Assembly: GCA_035529175.1 (NCBI GenBank)
Contig: DATKXG010000304.1
Span: forward strand, 1 to 7,257
Length of the DNA stretch: 7,257 nt
Direction of reading: 5' to 3'
Source: Sva-07 sp035529175
GTDB taxonomy: Bacteria; Actinomycetota; Acidimicrobiia; Acidimicrobiales; Ilumatobacteraceae
Made by a program: the position numbers and the translations under genes. Position 1 is the stretch's first letter; each line of letters starts with the position of its first letter. Positions 1 through 7,192 of the stretch are shown here, piece by piece. The notes under the pieces are model-generated. The model worked only from the letters and a program-made list of their open reading frames with translations. It searched no databases and was not told where the DNA came from.

Positions 1-450
1 CAGCACCGCTATCGCAAGATCCATCCGTTCTCGCACGCCGACGAGGAGCGCTACGTCCGCGCCGGCACGGACTTCGTCACCGTCGAGATCGACGGGCTGC
101 GCTGCGCACTGTTCGTGTGTTACGACCTGCGCTTCGCCGACGAGTTCTGGGCGTTGGCCGAGCACGTCGACGCGTACCTCCTCGTCGCGAACTGGCCCGC
201 CAAGCGACGGTTGCACTGGTCGACGCTGCTGCGGGCGCGGGCGATCGAGAACCAGGCGTACGTCGTCGGTGTCAACCGCGTCGGCTCCGGCGGTGGACTC
301 GACTACTGCGGCGACAGCGCGATCATCGACCCGCTCGGCGAGGTGCTCGCCACCGGCGCCGGTGGCGAGACCGTGCTGCTCGCCGACCTCGACGCCACCC
401 ACGTCGCCTCGACCCGCAGCCACTTCCGCTTCCTCCAGGACCGCCGCTGA
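1..450 (+). CDS. Nitrilase-superfamily carbon-nitrogen hydrolase, YafV/omega-amidase-like (5' end missing)
   Basis: This is the C-terminal 149 residues of a cytoplasmic amidohydrolase with a Glu-Lys-Cys catalytic triad. The reading frame is open from base 1 to the TGA at 448-450. Visible landmarks are the catalytic Lys in YRKIHPF (visible residue 6), the nucleophile Cys in FVCYDLRF (residue 40, bases 118-120), then NWPAKR, HWSTLLRARAIENQAYVVGVNRVG (Glu83 in AIENQ) and the IDPLGEVL strand. Full family members are about 260-280 residues, so roughly 110 N-terminal residues, including the catalytic Glu, lie outside the window. The NWP...RARAIENQAYV...NRVG pattern fits the YafV/omega-amidase branch, which hydrolyses 2-oxo acid amides such as 2-oxoglutaramate. 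Substrate is inferred from family only. It converges on the next gene across a 34-bp gap holding a hairpin. Confidence 0.9.
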   Translation, partial: QHRYRKIHPFSHADEERYVRAGTDFVTVEIDGLRCALFVCYDLRFADEFWALAEHVDAYLLVANWPAKRRLHWSTLLRARAIENQAYVVGVNRVGSGGGLDYCGDSAIIDPLGEVLATGAGGETVLLADLDATHVASTRSHFRFLQDRR

Positions 451-462
451 GTCAACAGCGCG

Positions 463-483
463 GTTTGGTGTCAGACACCAAAC
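463..483. terminator. Perfect hairpin between convergent genes, likely bidirectional terminator
   Basis: GTTTGGTGT at 463-471 pairs perfectly with ACACCAAAC at 475-483 around a CAG loop, giving a 9-bp stem. It fills the gap between the amidohydrolase stop (450) and the GNAT stop (485). The stem ends in three A-T pairs at the outer flanks on both strands, but there is no long U tract. Position argues for transcription termination in both directions. The strict palindrome could also mark a dispersed repeat family. Confidence 0.6.
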
Positions 484-484
484 G

Positions 485-991
485 TCACGGAGCGGTCGGG
501 CGCATCTGCATCGACACGCGGATGCCGTAGGGGGTGTCCTGCTGGCCGACCTCGACGAAGCCGAGTCGGGCGTGGAATCGCAGCGACCCCTCGTTCGGCG
601 GGTCGGCGTTGACCTCCAACGCGAGATGATCCACGTCGCGGTGTTCCCGCATCCGTCGTTCGACCTCGGCGTAGAGCGCGGTACCGAGGCCCTGGCCGCG
701 CGCCGCTGCATCGAAGGCCACCCGGTCGAGGTACATGAACCGGTCGTACCGCTCGGTGAACCATCGGTAGTTGACCGAGTCGTACACCGACGTCGACCCC
801 ATCACCAGACAGAAGCCGACGACGTCGTCGTCGCGCTCGGCCGCGAGGGCGATCGGGCTCTCGCCGACGATGAACTCCAGGCGCGCAGCGTCCACCGATC
901 CGACCTCGGGCACGTTGGCCTCGTTGATTTCCAGGATCCGTGGCAGATCGCGTGGGGTGATCGGGCGGATGGTGGCAGCGGCGGGCCTCAC
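485..991 (-). CDS. GNAT-family N-acetyltransferase (COG3818-like)
   Basis: Predicted cytoplasmic acetyltransferase that would transfer acetyl from acetyl-CoA to an unknown amine. With the GTG start at 991 it has 168 residues, the normal size of a single GNAT domain. The fold starts at once with TIRPITPRDLPRILEINEANVPEVG (residues 7-31). Motif A follows with YLDRVAFDAAARGQGLG, and the acetyl-CoA pyrophosphate loop RGQGLG is at 98-103. Motif B includes LALEVNADPPNEGSLRFHARLGFVEVG. The EVN-DPPN and ARLGF pattern matches the predicted-acetyltransferase group COG3818. The frame stays open upstream to 1240, but those residues overlap msrA and look non-coding. An ATG at 1060 is an alternative start that would overlap the msrA start. 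GTG 991 is preferred because the conserved fold starts there and a TACGGT hexamer lies 8 nt upstream. It is divergent from msrA. Confidence 0.85.
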   Translation of the reverse strand: MRPAAATIRPITPRDLPRILEINEANVPEVGSVDAARLEFIVGESPIALAAERDDDVVGFCLVMGSTSVYDSVNYRWFTERYDRFMYLDRVAFDAAARGQGLGTALYAEVERRMREHRDVDHLALEVNADPPNEGSLRFHARLGFVEVGQQDTPYGIRVSMQMRPTAP

Positions 992-999
992 GATCGCCG

Positions 1000-1005
1000 A
1001 CCGTA
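1000..1005 (-). promoter_or_regulatory. Candidate -10 hexamer for the GNAT gene
   Basis: On the minus strand TACGGT lies 8 nt before the GTG at 991, within a CCGGTAC context similar to the tRNA promoter candidates. It would give a leaderless or nearly leaderless transcript. There is no recognisable -35 and no Shine-Dalgarno sequence. The spacing is slightly long, so this is weaker than the msrA, acs and yajQ cases. Confidence 0.35.
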
Positions 1006-1046
1006 CCGGCGTGCGGGAGGAGAGGGCGGGTTGCGGGATCCACTCG

Positions 1047-1052
1047 TAGGCT
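1047..1052 (+). promoter_or_regulatory. Candidate -10 hexamer for msrA, leaderless
   Basis: TAGGCT ends 6 nt before the msrA ATG at 1059, which places the transcription start at or next to the A of the ATG. No Shine-Dalgarno sequence is present. The 67 bp between this start and GTG 991 would hold both divergent promoters. Confidence 0.55.
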
Positions 1053-1058
1053 GGACGC

Positions 1059-1715
1059 ATGCTTTTCCGCAAGAACGCTTCCATGGTCGCCGCCGCCGAT
1101 GCGTTGCGCGGCCGCACCGACCAGACGATGCCCCTTCCGGATGCACACTTCGTCAACGGACATCCGCTGGTCGGGCCGTGGCCGGAGGGCATGAAGACCG
1201 CCGCGTTCGCCATGGGTTGCTTCTGGGGCGTCGAGCGCAAGTTCTGGCAACTCGAGGGCGTCTACTCCACCTTCGTCGGTTACGCGGGCGGCTACACCCC
1301 GAACGCCACCTACGAGGAAGTGTGCTCCGGTCTCACCGGGCACACCGAGGCCGTCGTCGTCGTCTATGACCCCGACGTGATCAGCTACGAGCGACTGTTG
1401 CAGACATTCTGGGAAGAGCACGATCCGACGCAGGGCATGCGCCAGGGCAACGACATCGGCAGCCAGTACCGATCGGCGATCTTCGTCACCGACGCGTCGC
1501 AGCAGCCGCTGGTCGAGACGTCGCGGGCAGTGTTCCAGGAGCGCCTCGAGGCAGCCGGCTACGGGGAGATCACGAGCGAGGTGCTTCCGCTCGACCTCGA
1601 ATCCGGGTTCTTCTACGCCGAGCCGTATCACCAGCAGTACCTGGCCAAGAACCCCAACGGGTACTGCGGCGTCGGCGGCACCGGTGTGAGCTGCCCGATC
1701 GGCCTCGCCACCTGA
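1059..1715 (+). CDS. msrA: Peptide methionine-(S)-S-oxide reductase MsrA
   Basis: Reduces the S-epimer of methionine sulfoxide in proteins and free methionine, repairing oxidative damage in the cytoplasm with thioredoxin as reductant. The 218-residue protein is the long E. coli-type form. The N-terminal extension (ADALRGR, then HFVNGHPLVGPWPEGM) is collinear with E. coli MsrA and fixes the start at 1059. The catalytic motif is MGCFWGVE with nucleophile Cys54, followed by YAGGYTPNATYEEVCSG, GHTEAV, QGNDIGSQYRSAIF and YHQQYL. The C-terminus has NPNGYCGVGGTGVSCP with Cys203 and Cys212 in the place of the two recycling cysteines of E. coli MsrA, so the full three-cysteine relay appears intact. 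No msrB is seen nearby. It seems to be expressed from its own leaderless promoter and ends 92 bp before acs. Confidence 0.97.
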   Translation: MLFRKNASMVAAADALRGRTDQTMPLPDAHFVNGHPLVGPWPEGMKTAAFAMGCFWGVERKFWQLEGVYSTFVGYAGGYTPNATYEEVCSGLTGHTEAVVVVYDPDVISYERLLQTFWEEHDPTQGMRQGNDIGSQYRSAIFVTDASQQPLVETSRAVFQERLEAAGYGEITSEVLPLDLESGFFYAEPYHQQYLAKNPNGYCGVGGTGVSCPIGLAT

Positions 1716-1741
1716 CCATCCACCGCAACGCCCAGCGCTGA

Positions 1742-1753
1742 ACCCTGCAGGGT
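1742..1753. promoter_or_regulatory. 12-bp perfect palindrome upstream of acs
   Basis: ACCCTGCAGGGT is a perfect palindrome with no loop, centred about 60 bp before the acs start and 30 bp after the msrA stop. A loop-less palindrome suits a dimeric repressor or activator better than a terminator, and its position would be upstream of the acs promoter core. A role in acs control is inference from position only; a short palindrome can also arise by chance. Confidence 0.25.
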
Positions 1754-1771
1754 GTGGCAACCCGCCGCCCC

Positions 1772-1785
1772 GACCGGGTGACCGG
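1772..1785 (+). repeat. Short direct repeat GACCGG-GT-GACCGG in the acs promoter region
   Basis: GACCGG occurs at 1772-1777 and again at 1780-1785, an 8-bp period. The first copy sits 17 bp before the putative acs -10 hexamer, where a -35 element would lie. The period is shorter than one helical turn, so binding by tandem protomers is not strongly suggested. It may be low-complexity GC-rich sequence. Confidence 0.25.
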
Positions 1786-1794
1786 CCCGTGATC

Positions 1795-1800
1795 TACCAT
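1795..1800 (+). promoter_or_regulatory. Candidate -10 hexamer for acs, leaderless
   Basis: TACCAT ends 7 nt before the acs ATG at 1808, predicting a transcript that starts at or within a base of the start codon. No Shine-Dalgarno sequence precedes the ATG. The only candidate at -35 spacing is GACCGG (1772-1777), a poor match. Confidence 0.55.
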
Positions 1801-1807
1801 CGGTCCC

Positions 1808-3772
<1,965 letters not shown>

Positions 3773-3821
3773 ACGACGGATCACGCCTCAAGCGCGTCCC
3801 GTGTCGTGCCGATGAAGCTGC

Positions 3822-5747
3822 ATGGTTCCGCCAGACGGTGCACGCTCCAAACTGCCCACCCTCTCGTGGGATTCCGTCGTCGACACCGGCATCGTCCCGA
3901 CGACGCCCGCCCCCGAACCGACCGACGACGACGATCGTGAGCCGGCCGAGTCGGTGACCCCGGCTCCGTTCTCGCTCGACCCGGTCGTGCCGGTGAGCCC
4001 CTTCGAGCCCATCGACGCGTTCGAGCCGGCGCCGCCGCCGACCGACGGACAAGCTGTTCCGCCTCCGCCCAGCCCGCCGGCGCCATCGACGCCCGAGATC
4101 GAGGAACCGGTCGCGATCCGCACGACGCCGCCTGCCGTCATCGTGCCGGCGATCGGCGATGTCACCTCCGGACCCGACTCGTTTGTGACACCGGCTCCGG
4201 CCGAGCAGATGCCGGCCGAGCCCACGACGGCCGTGCCCGACAACGACGGCCTCCCGGTGATCCAGGAAGCCACCCCCGTCGACATCGGCTCACCGCTGCT
4301 CCCCACGATCACCGCACCCTCGCTCGCACCCTCGCTGGCACCCTCGCCCGCTGCTGCGCCCGCGACGTCGTTCGAATTCGATCCGGCATCGTTCGCTCCG
4401 GCGCCCACCCACCAACAGAGCCGACGCAAGAAGCGCGGCGGCCTCAAGCTCCTGGGCGTCCTCGTGGTGCTCGGCGGGCTCGTCGCAGCCGGTCTGGTGT
4501 TCGGGCAGCCGTACCTGTTCCCGGGCGACTGGGACGATGCCACCGCCGCCTACGCCGAGGCCGTCGAGGTCGCGAGTGGGGTCGAGTTCGCCGAACCGTT
4601 GTCGATCATCGCCGAGCCGAACGCCGAGTTCGCTGCACGGCTCCAGGCACAGCTCGCCGCCGTCTCGCCCGAGGAGCTGGCGCAGTGGCGGGCGCTCGGT
4701 CTCGCGAGTGGCGCCGTCGACGATGCAACGCTCGCCGGCCAACTCGCCGGCTGGCAGGACGCGGTCTACTCCACGACCGACGGTCAGGTGTACCACGACA
4801 GCGGTGCTGCAGGTCCGGAGCTGGATGCGCAGCTCACCCAGGAGATGGCTGCGGCGTCACTCGACCAGCAGTTCGGCTGGTCGCTCGAGCAGCCGCAACG
4901 GACCCTCGACGCTGCTGCCGCGACGTCGGCAGAGGTGCTGCGGCAAGTGCGCAGTCTGCAGGAGGGGTCGACGTTCACGGGTGCCGTGCCGCCGGTGCCG
5001 ACCGATGCCACCGACGCCTTTCCGCCGGTCATCGGGTACCGCCTGCTCGCGCCGCACGTGTACGCCGAATTCGAGACCACGGCCGACGCAGCCGACGCAG
5101 CGAATCCCCTTGCCGACCTCGGCGTCGGCGGGCCCGGATTCCTCGGTCGTGACAGCTCCACGGTGGCATCGAACCCGACGATGCTCGACGGCGACGTCGC
5201 CACCGCCGCCCCAGTCGCGAAGGATCGCTCGTTCTGGTATCTCGTGTTCGCGGGCTACCTCGACGCCCGCACCGCCCACGACGCCAGCGAGGTCGTCGTC
5301 GAGAACGCCGTGACCTCGGTGGCCCGTGGCGCCACCCAGTGCGTGTCGGCCACGTTTGCCGGCACTGGTGTCGACGAGACCGCCACGCTGCGCTCGGCGC
5401 TCGAGGCATGGGCCGCCGCCGCCCCGGTCGAGATGGCGAGTTCGTTCCAGGTGCTGCCCGACGGCACGTTGCAGCTCGTCTCGTGTGACCCCGGCGCCGG
5501 TTTCGAGGCCGGCACCCGCCCCGGACTCGCTCGGGAACTGGTGTCGTGGAGGCTCGCGGAGCTGATCACGCACGTCGCGGTGACCCTCGCCGGCGGCGGT
5601 GACGCGGAGTTCGCCGATGCGTGGTCCTTCGTCGGGGCATCGGCGATGCCGCTCGAGCTCATGGCGCTGCCGCCCACCACGTCACCCGCCGACATGGTCG
5701 CTGCTGCTCAGGCCGGTTTCGGCGCGCTGCTCGCCCCCGCCGGCTGA
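3822..5747 (+). CDS. Membrane-anchored protein with degenerate HExxH peptidase-like extracytoplasmic domain
   Basis: Function unassigned. The 641-residue protein has three parts. Residues 1-200 are Pro/Ala/Asp-rich, low complexity and probably disordered. RRKKRGG then precedes one hydrophobic helix (about 208-228), and basic residues on its N-side predict N-in/C-out topology. The rest (229-641) is extracytoplasmic and contains the only two cysteines, Cys507 and Cys555, a likely disulfide. From memory of the family, residues 311-385 align with actinobacterial HExxH putative metallopeptidases: WQDAVYSTTDGQVY (311-324) for the usual GFYDPETGELY-like strand, LTQEMAAASLDQQF (338-351) for LAHELTHALQDQHF, and LQEGSTF (379-385) for the VEGDA-type third-ligand motif. 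HExxH therefore reads QEMAA: both zinc-binding His are lost, Glu341 and Glu381 remain. An inactive, scaffolding or ligand-binding role is inferred. ATG 3822 is the first start after an in-frame stop at 3813. It lies 49 bp after acs with no TANNNT hexamer between, so co-transcription is possible. Confidence 0.8.
   Translation: MVPPDGARSKLPTLSWDSVVDTGIVPTTPAPEPTDDDDREPAESVTPAPFSLDPVVPVSPFEPIDAFEPAPPPTDGQAVPPPPSPPAPSTPEIEEPVAIRTTPPAVIVPAIGDVTSGPDSFVTPAPAEQMPAEPTTAVPDNDGLPVIQEATPVDIGSPLLPTITAPSLAPSLAPSPAAAPATSFEFDPASFAPAPTHQQSRRKKRGGLKLLGVLVVLGGLVAAGLVFGQPYLFPGDWDDATAAYAEAVEVASGVEFAEPLSIIAEPNAEFAARLQAQLAAVSPEELAQWRALGLASGAVDDATLAGQLAGWQDAVYSTTDGQVYHDSGAAGPELDAQLTQEMAAASLDQQFGWSLEQPQRTLDAAAATSAEVLRQVRSLQEGSTFTGAVPPVPTDATDAFPPVIGYRLLAPHVYAEFETTADAADAANPLADLGVGGPGFLGRDSSTVASNPTMLDGDVATAAPVAKDRSFWYLVFAGYLDARTAHDASEVVVENAVTSVARGATQCVSATFAGTGVDETATLRSALEAWAAAAPVEMASSFQVLPDGTLQLVSCDPGAGFEAGTRPGLARELVSWRLAELITHVAVTLAGGGDAEFADAWSFVGASAMPLELMALPPTTSPADMVAAAQAGFGALLAPAG
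4314..4349 (+). repeat. Three tandem 12-bp units (Ala-Pro-Ser-Leu/Pro) in the Pro-rich region
   Basis: The unit GCACCCTCGCTC is repeated as GCACCCTCGCTG and GCACCCTCGCCC, coding for APSL-APSL-APSP at residues 165-176 of the membrane-anchored protein. The period is a multiple of three, so copy-number change would alter linker length without shifting frame. It lies in the cytoplasmic linker about 30 residues before the transmembrane helix. Confidence 0.8.
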
Positions 5748-5749
5748 TC

Positions 5750-5760
5750 CGCTCCGAGCG
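5750..5760. terminator. Tiny hairpin between convergent stop codons
   Basis: The 13-bp gap between the stop at 5747 and the yajQ stop at 5761 contains CGCT-CCG-AGCG, a 4-bp stem with a 3-nt loop. It has no U tract and is too weak to call firmly; it is listed because nothing else could separate the two convergent units. Confidence 0.25.
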
Positions 5761-6249
5761 TCAGTCCCGGAAGTTCTGGAACTGCAGCGGGATCCCGACG
5801 TCTTCGGCCTTCAACATCGCGATCACGTCCTGCAGCGCGTCGCGCTTCTTGGCGGAGACGCGGATCGACTCGCCCTGGGTCTGGCTGGAGGTGCCCTTCG
5901 GCGCCTTCTCCTTGATCAGCTTGTTGATCTCCTTGGCCTTGTCGGACGAGATCCCCACCTTGATCGTGACCACCTGACGCACCGTGTTCTGGGTGGCGTC
6001 CTGGACGTCGCCGTAGTCGACGCCACGCAGTGACACCCCTCGCTTGACGAGCTTCTCCTCGAGCACGGTACGCAGCGCGTCGAGGCGATCGCGGCTCACG
6101 GTGTGCAGCGTGATCACCATCTCGTTCTGCTCGATCGTGGAGTTGGTGTTCTTGAAGTCGAAGCGGGTGGCGATCTCACGCTGGGCCTGGTCGACCGCGT
6201 TGCGGACCTCTTGGGCGTCGACTTCGGACACGACATCGAACGTTGGCAT
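5761..6249 (-). CDS. yajQ: YajQ-family (DUF520) nucleotide-binding protein
   Basis: A 162-residue cytoplasmic protein, the usual full length for the family. It begins MPTFDVVSEVDAQEVRNAVDQ, then has REIATRFDFKN and the YGDVQDATQNTVRQ segment, and ends in PLQFQNFRD, which matches the family's FxNFRD terminus. YajQ proteins have two similar alpha/beta sub-domains and bind RNA or nucleotides; a Xanthomonas member binds cyclic di-GMP and works with a LysR-type regulator. That role is not shown for this protein, and no cyclic-di-GMP enzyme is visible nearby. The start ATG at 6249 is fixed by the conserved N-terminus and supported by a -10 hexamer 7 nt upstream. It converges on the membrane protein gene and diverges from tRNA-Tyr across 110 bp. 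Confidence 0.96.
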   Translation of the reverse strand: MPTFDVVSEVDAQEVRNAVDQAQREIATRFDFKNTNSTIEQNEMVITLHTVSRDRLDALRTVLEEKLVKRGVSLRGVDYGDVQDATQNTVRQVVTIKVGISSDKAKEINKLIKEKAPKGTSSQTQGESIRVSAKKRDALQDVIAMLKAEDVGIPLQFQNFRD

Positions 6250-6256
6250 GCCGTCA

Positions 6257-6262
6257 AGGGTA
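6257..6262 (-). promoter_or_regulatory. Candidate -10 hexamer for yajQ, leaderless
   Basis: On the minus strand TACCCT ends 7 nt before the yajQ ATG at 6249, again predicting a leaderless transcript. No Shine-Dalgarno sequence is seen. Confidence 0.55.
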
Positions 6263-6305
6263 GCGAACCAGGCTGAAACGGCGTGGCGCTCGGCGTGTCG
6301 ACCGG

Positions 6306-6311
6306 TACGCT
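6306..6311 (+). promoter_or_regulatory. Candidate -10 hexamer for tRNA-Tyr
   Basis: TACGCT in the context CGGTACGCTC lies 48 nt before the tRNA, so transcription would begin near 6318 with a 5' leader of about 40 nt. The same CGGTAC-R-CTC string occurs before tRNA-Thr at 7104, which supports it as a shared stable-RNA promoter element. A -35 match is not evident. Confidence 0.45.
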
Positions 6312-6359
6312 CACGGCGCCTCGATCATCGCTCGGTCGGGGCACGCACACACAAGTCAT

Positions 6360-6444
6360 GGGTCGGTGCCCGAGCGGCCAAAGGGAGCAGACTGTAAATC
6401 TGCCGGCATTGCCTTCGAAGGTTCAAATCCTTCCCGGCCCACCA
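6360..6444 (+). tRNA. tRNA-Tyr (anticodon GUA)
   Basis: A complete class II tRNA. Acceptor GGGTCGG (6360-6366) pairs with CCGGCCC (6434-6440), including one T-G wobble, then discriminator A6441 and an encoded CCA at 6442-6444. The D-arm runs CCC-GAGCGGCCAAA-GGG. The anticodon arm is GCAGA-CTGTAAA-TCTGC with GTA in the loop, reading UAC and UAU codons. A long variable arm with a GGC-ATT-GCC stem, as in bacterial tRNA-Tyr, precedes the T-arm GAAGG-TTCAAAT-CCTTC. It is divergent from yajQ and followed at once by a strong hairpin. Confidence 0.97.
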
Positions 6445-6445
6445 T

Positions 6446-6500
6446 CTGCGGCGTCACCGGCGCCGCGTCACGACCGGACGTGACGCCGGTGTCACCGCAG
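6446..6500. terminator. Long bulged hairpin after tRNA-Tyr, probable terminator
   Basis: The outer arms 6446-6460 and 6486-6500 (CTGCGGCGTCACCGG against CCGGTGTCACCGCAG) pair at 13 of 15 positions. The inner stem CGTCACG (6466-6472) pairs perfectly with CGTGACG (6479-6485) around loop ACCGGA, with a 5-nt bulge CGCCG on the 5' side. It starts 2 nt after the tRNA CCA and ends 17 bp before the convergent GNAT stop. There is no U tract, which is common for hairpin terminators in high-GC actinobacteria. It could terminate both units or act in tRNA 3' processing. Confidence 0.65.
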
Positions 6501-6517
6501 TAGTCCAGGGCGGCGGG

Positions 6518-7045
6518 TCAGAGCATCAACTGCATCACGGCGACGTCGAGCCACCGGTTGAACTTCCGGCCGACCTCGCGTTCGATCCCGACGAGTTCGA
6601 AGCCGCAGCGTTCGTGCAGCGTCCGCGATGCCGTGCTCGACGCCTCGATGCGGGCGATCACCGAGTGGAAGCCGGAGTCACGCGCCACCTCGATGAGGTG
6701 ATCCATCAACCGGCGGCCGACGCCGGCGCCGGCGTGCAAGCGGGACACGTACACCGAGTCCTCCACCGTGGTGCGGTACGCCGCTCGTTCCTTGTAGGGC
6801 GACAGTGAAGCGAAACCCACCACCTCGTCGTCGATCGACGCGACGACCGCGGAGAACGCGCCTGATCGATCCGAGATCCAACGTCGCTGATCTTCGGGTG
6901 TTCGGGGCACCAGATCGAACGTGCTGGTGTGGTTCTCGACCTCGACGTTGTAGATCGCCACGATCGCCGGGGCGTCCTCGAGCGTGGCGAGGCGAACCGT
7001 GATGGGCGACGGGCCGCCTCCAGGTCTGAGCGGCGGGTTCGACAC
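6518..7045 (-). CDS. GNAT-family N-acetyltransferase, phosphinothricin/methionine-sulfone (PAT/MnaT) type
   Basis: Predicted cytoplasmic acetyltransferase using acetyl-CoA. Relatives acetylate the amino group of phosphinothricin, methionine sulfone or methionine sulfoximine; the natural substrate here is unknown. With the GTG start at 7045 it has 175 residues, the usual family size. The domain starts ITVRLATLEDAPAIVAIYN. Motif A is SVYVSRLHAGAGVGRRLM, with the CoA loop AGAGVG at 105-110, then LHERCGFELVG, and the family-typical C-terminal segment EVGRKFNRWLDVAVMQ at 157-172. An alternative in-frame GTG at 7066 adds seven residues. GTG 7045 is preferred because TACTCT lies 8 nt upstream of it and nothing similar precedes 7066, but the choice is not firm. 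The gene sits between two tRNA genes, on the opposite strand. Confidence 0.85.
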   Translation of the reverse strand: MSNPPLRPGGGPSPITVRLATLEDAPAIVAIYNVEVENHTSTFDLVPRTPEDQRRWISDRSGAFSAVVASIDDEVVGFASLSPYKERAAYRTTVEDSVYVSRLHAGAGVGRRLMDHLIEVARDSGFHSVIARIEASSTASRTLHERCGFELVGIEREVGRKFNRWLDVAVMQLML

Positions 7046-7053
7046 GACCTCGC

Positions 7054-7059
7054 AGAGTA
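7054..7059 (-). promoter_or_regulatory. Candidate -10 hexamer for the PAT-type GNAT gene
   Basis: On the minus strand TACTCT, preceded by CGG as in the other promoter candidates here, lies 8 nt before GTG 7045. If real, the transcript would be leaderless and the upstream GTG at 7066 could not be the start. Confidence 0.4.
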
Positions 7060-7105
7060 CCGCCACGCGATCGCCGTGGCGCGGTGGTTGTCCCGATGCG
7101 GACGG

Positions 7106-7111
7106 TACACT
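7106..7111 (+). promoter_or_regulatory. Candidate -10 hexamer for tRNA-Thr
   Basis: TACACT, within CGGTACACTC, is close to the actinobacterial -10 consensus and matches the tRNA-Tyr candidate in 9 of 10 positions. Transcription would start near 7118, about 75 nt before the tRNA. It is divergent from the GNAT promoter, 46 bp away. Confidence 0.5.
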
Positions 7112-7123
7112 CGTCCGCTGGTC

Positions 7124-7138
7124 CGCGGCAGTGCCGCG
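7124..7138 (+). other. Small perfect hairpin in the tRNA-Thr leader
   Basis: CGCGGC (7124-7129) pairs with GCCGCG (7133-7138) around loop AGT. If transcription starts near 7118 this forms at the very 5' end of the precursor, where it could protect the leader or time 5' processing. Such short GC stems are frequent by chance at this base composition. Confidence 0.3.
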
Positions 7139-7192
7139 TCCCGAAGGGTGCCCCGGGTACCGCTACAAACGGTGTCCGCACCCGTCAAGAAC

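Noticed and set aside
992..1240. N-terminal extension of the first GNAT protein to a start at 1240
   Set aside because: The added residues overlap msrA, show no domain, and precede a GNAT fold that begins right at GTG 991.
471..1760. 429-codon minus-strand open frame spanning the GNAT and msrA
   Set aside because: It is out of frame with the GNAT protein and its translation is Arg/Gly-rich with no domain; the GNAT and msrA frames explain the region.
3788..4543. 251-codon Gly/Ser-rich minus-strand open frame opposite the Pro/Asp-rich tail
   Set aside because: The Gly/Ser composition is the antisense of Pro/Ala codons; the plus frame is supported by a transmembrane helix with basic flank and a continuous domain.
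6341..6355. Short CA-rich run (GCACGCACACACAAG) before tRNA-Tyr as a microsatellite
   Set aside because: Only a few CA units; not distinguishable from chance.
6283..6483. Plus-strand open frame of 66 codons over the tRNA-Tyr gene
   Set aside because: It runs through a complete tRNA and the following hairpin; no protein-like conservation is visible.
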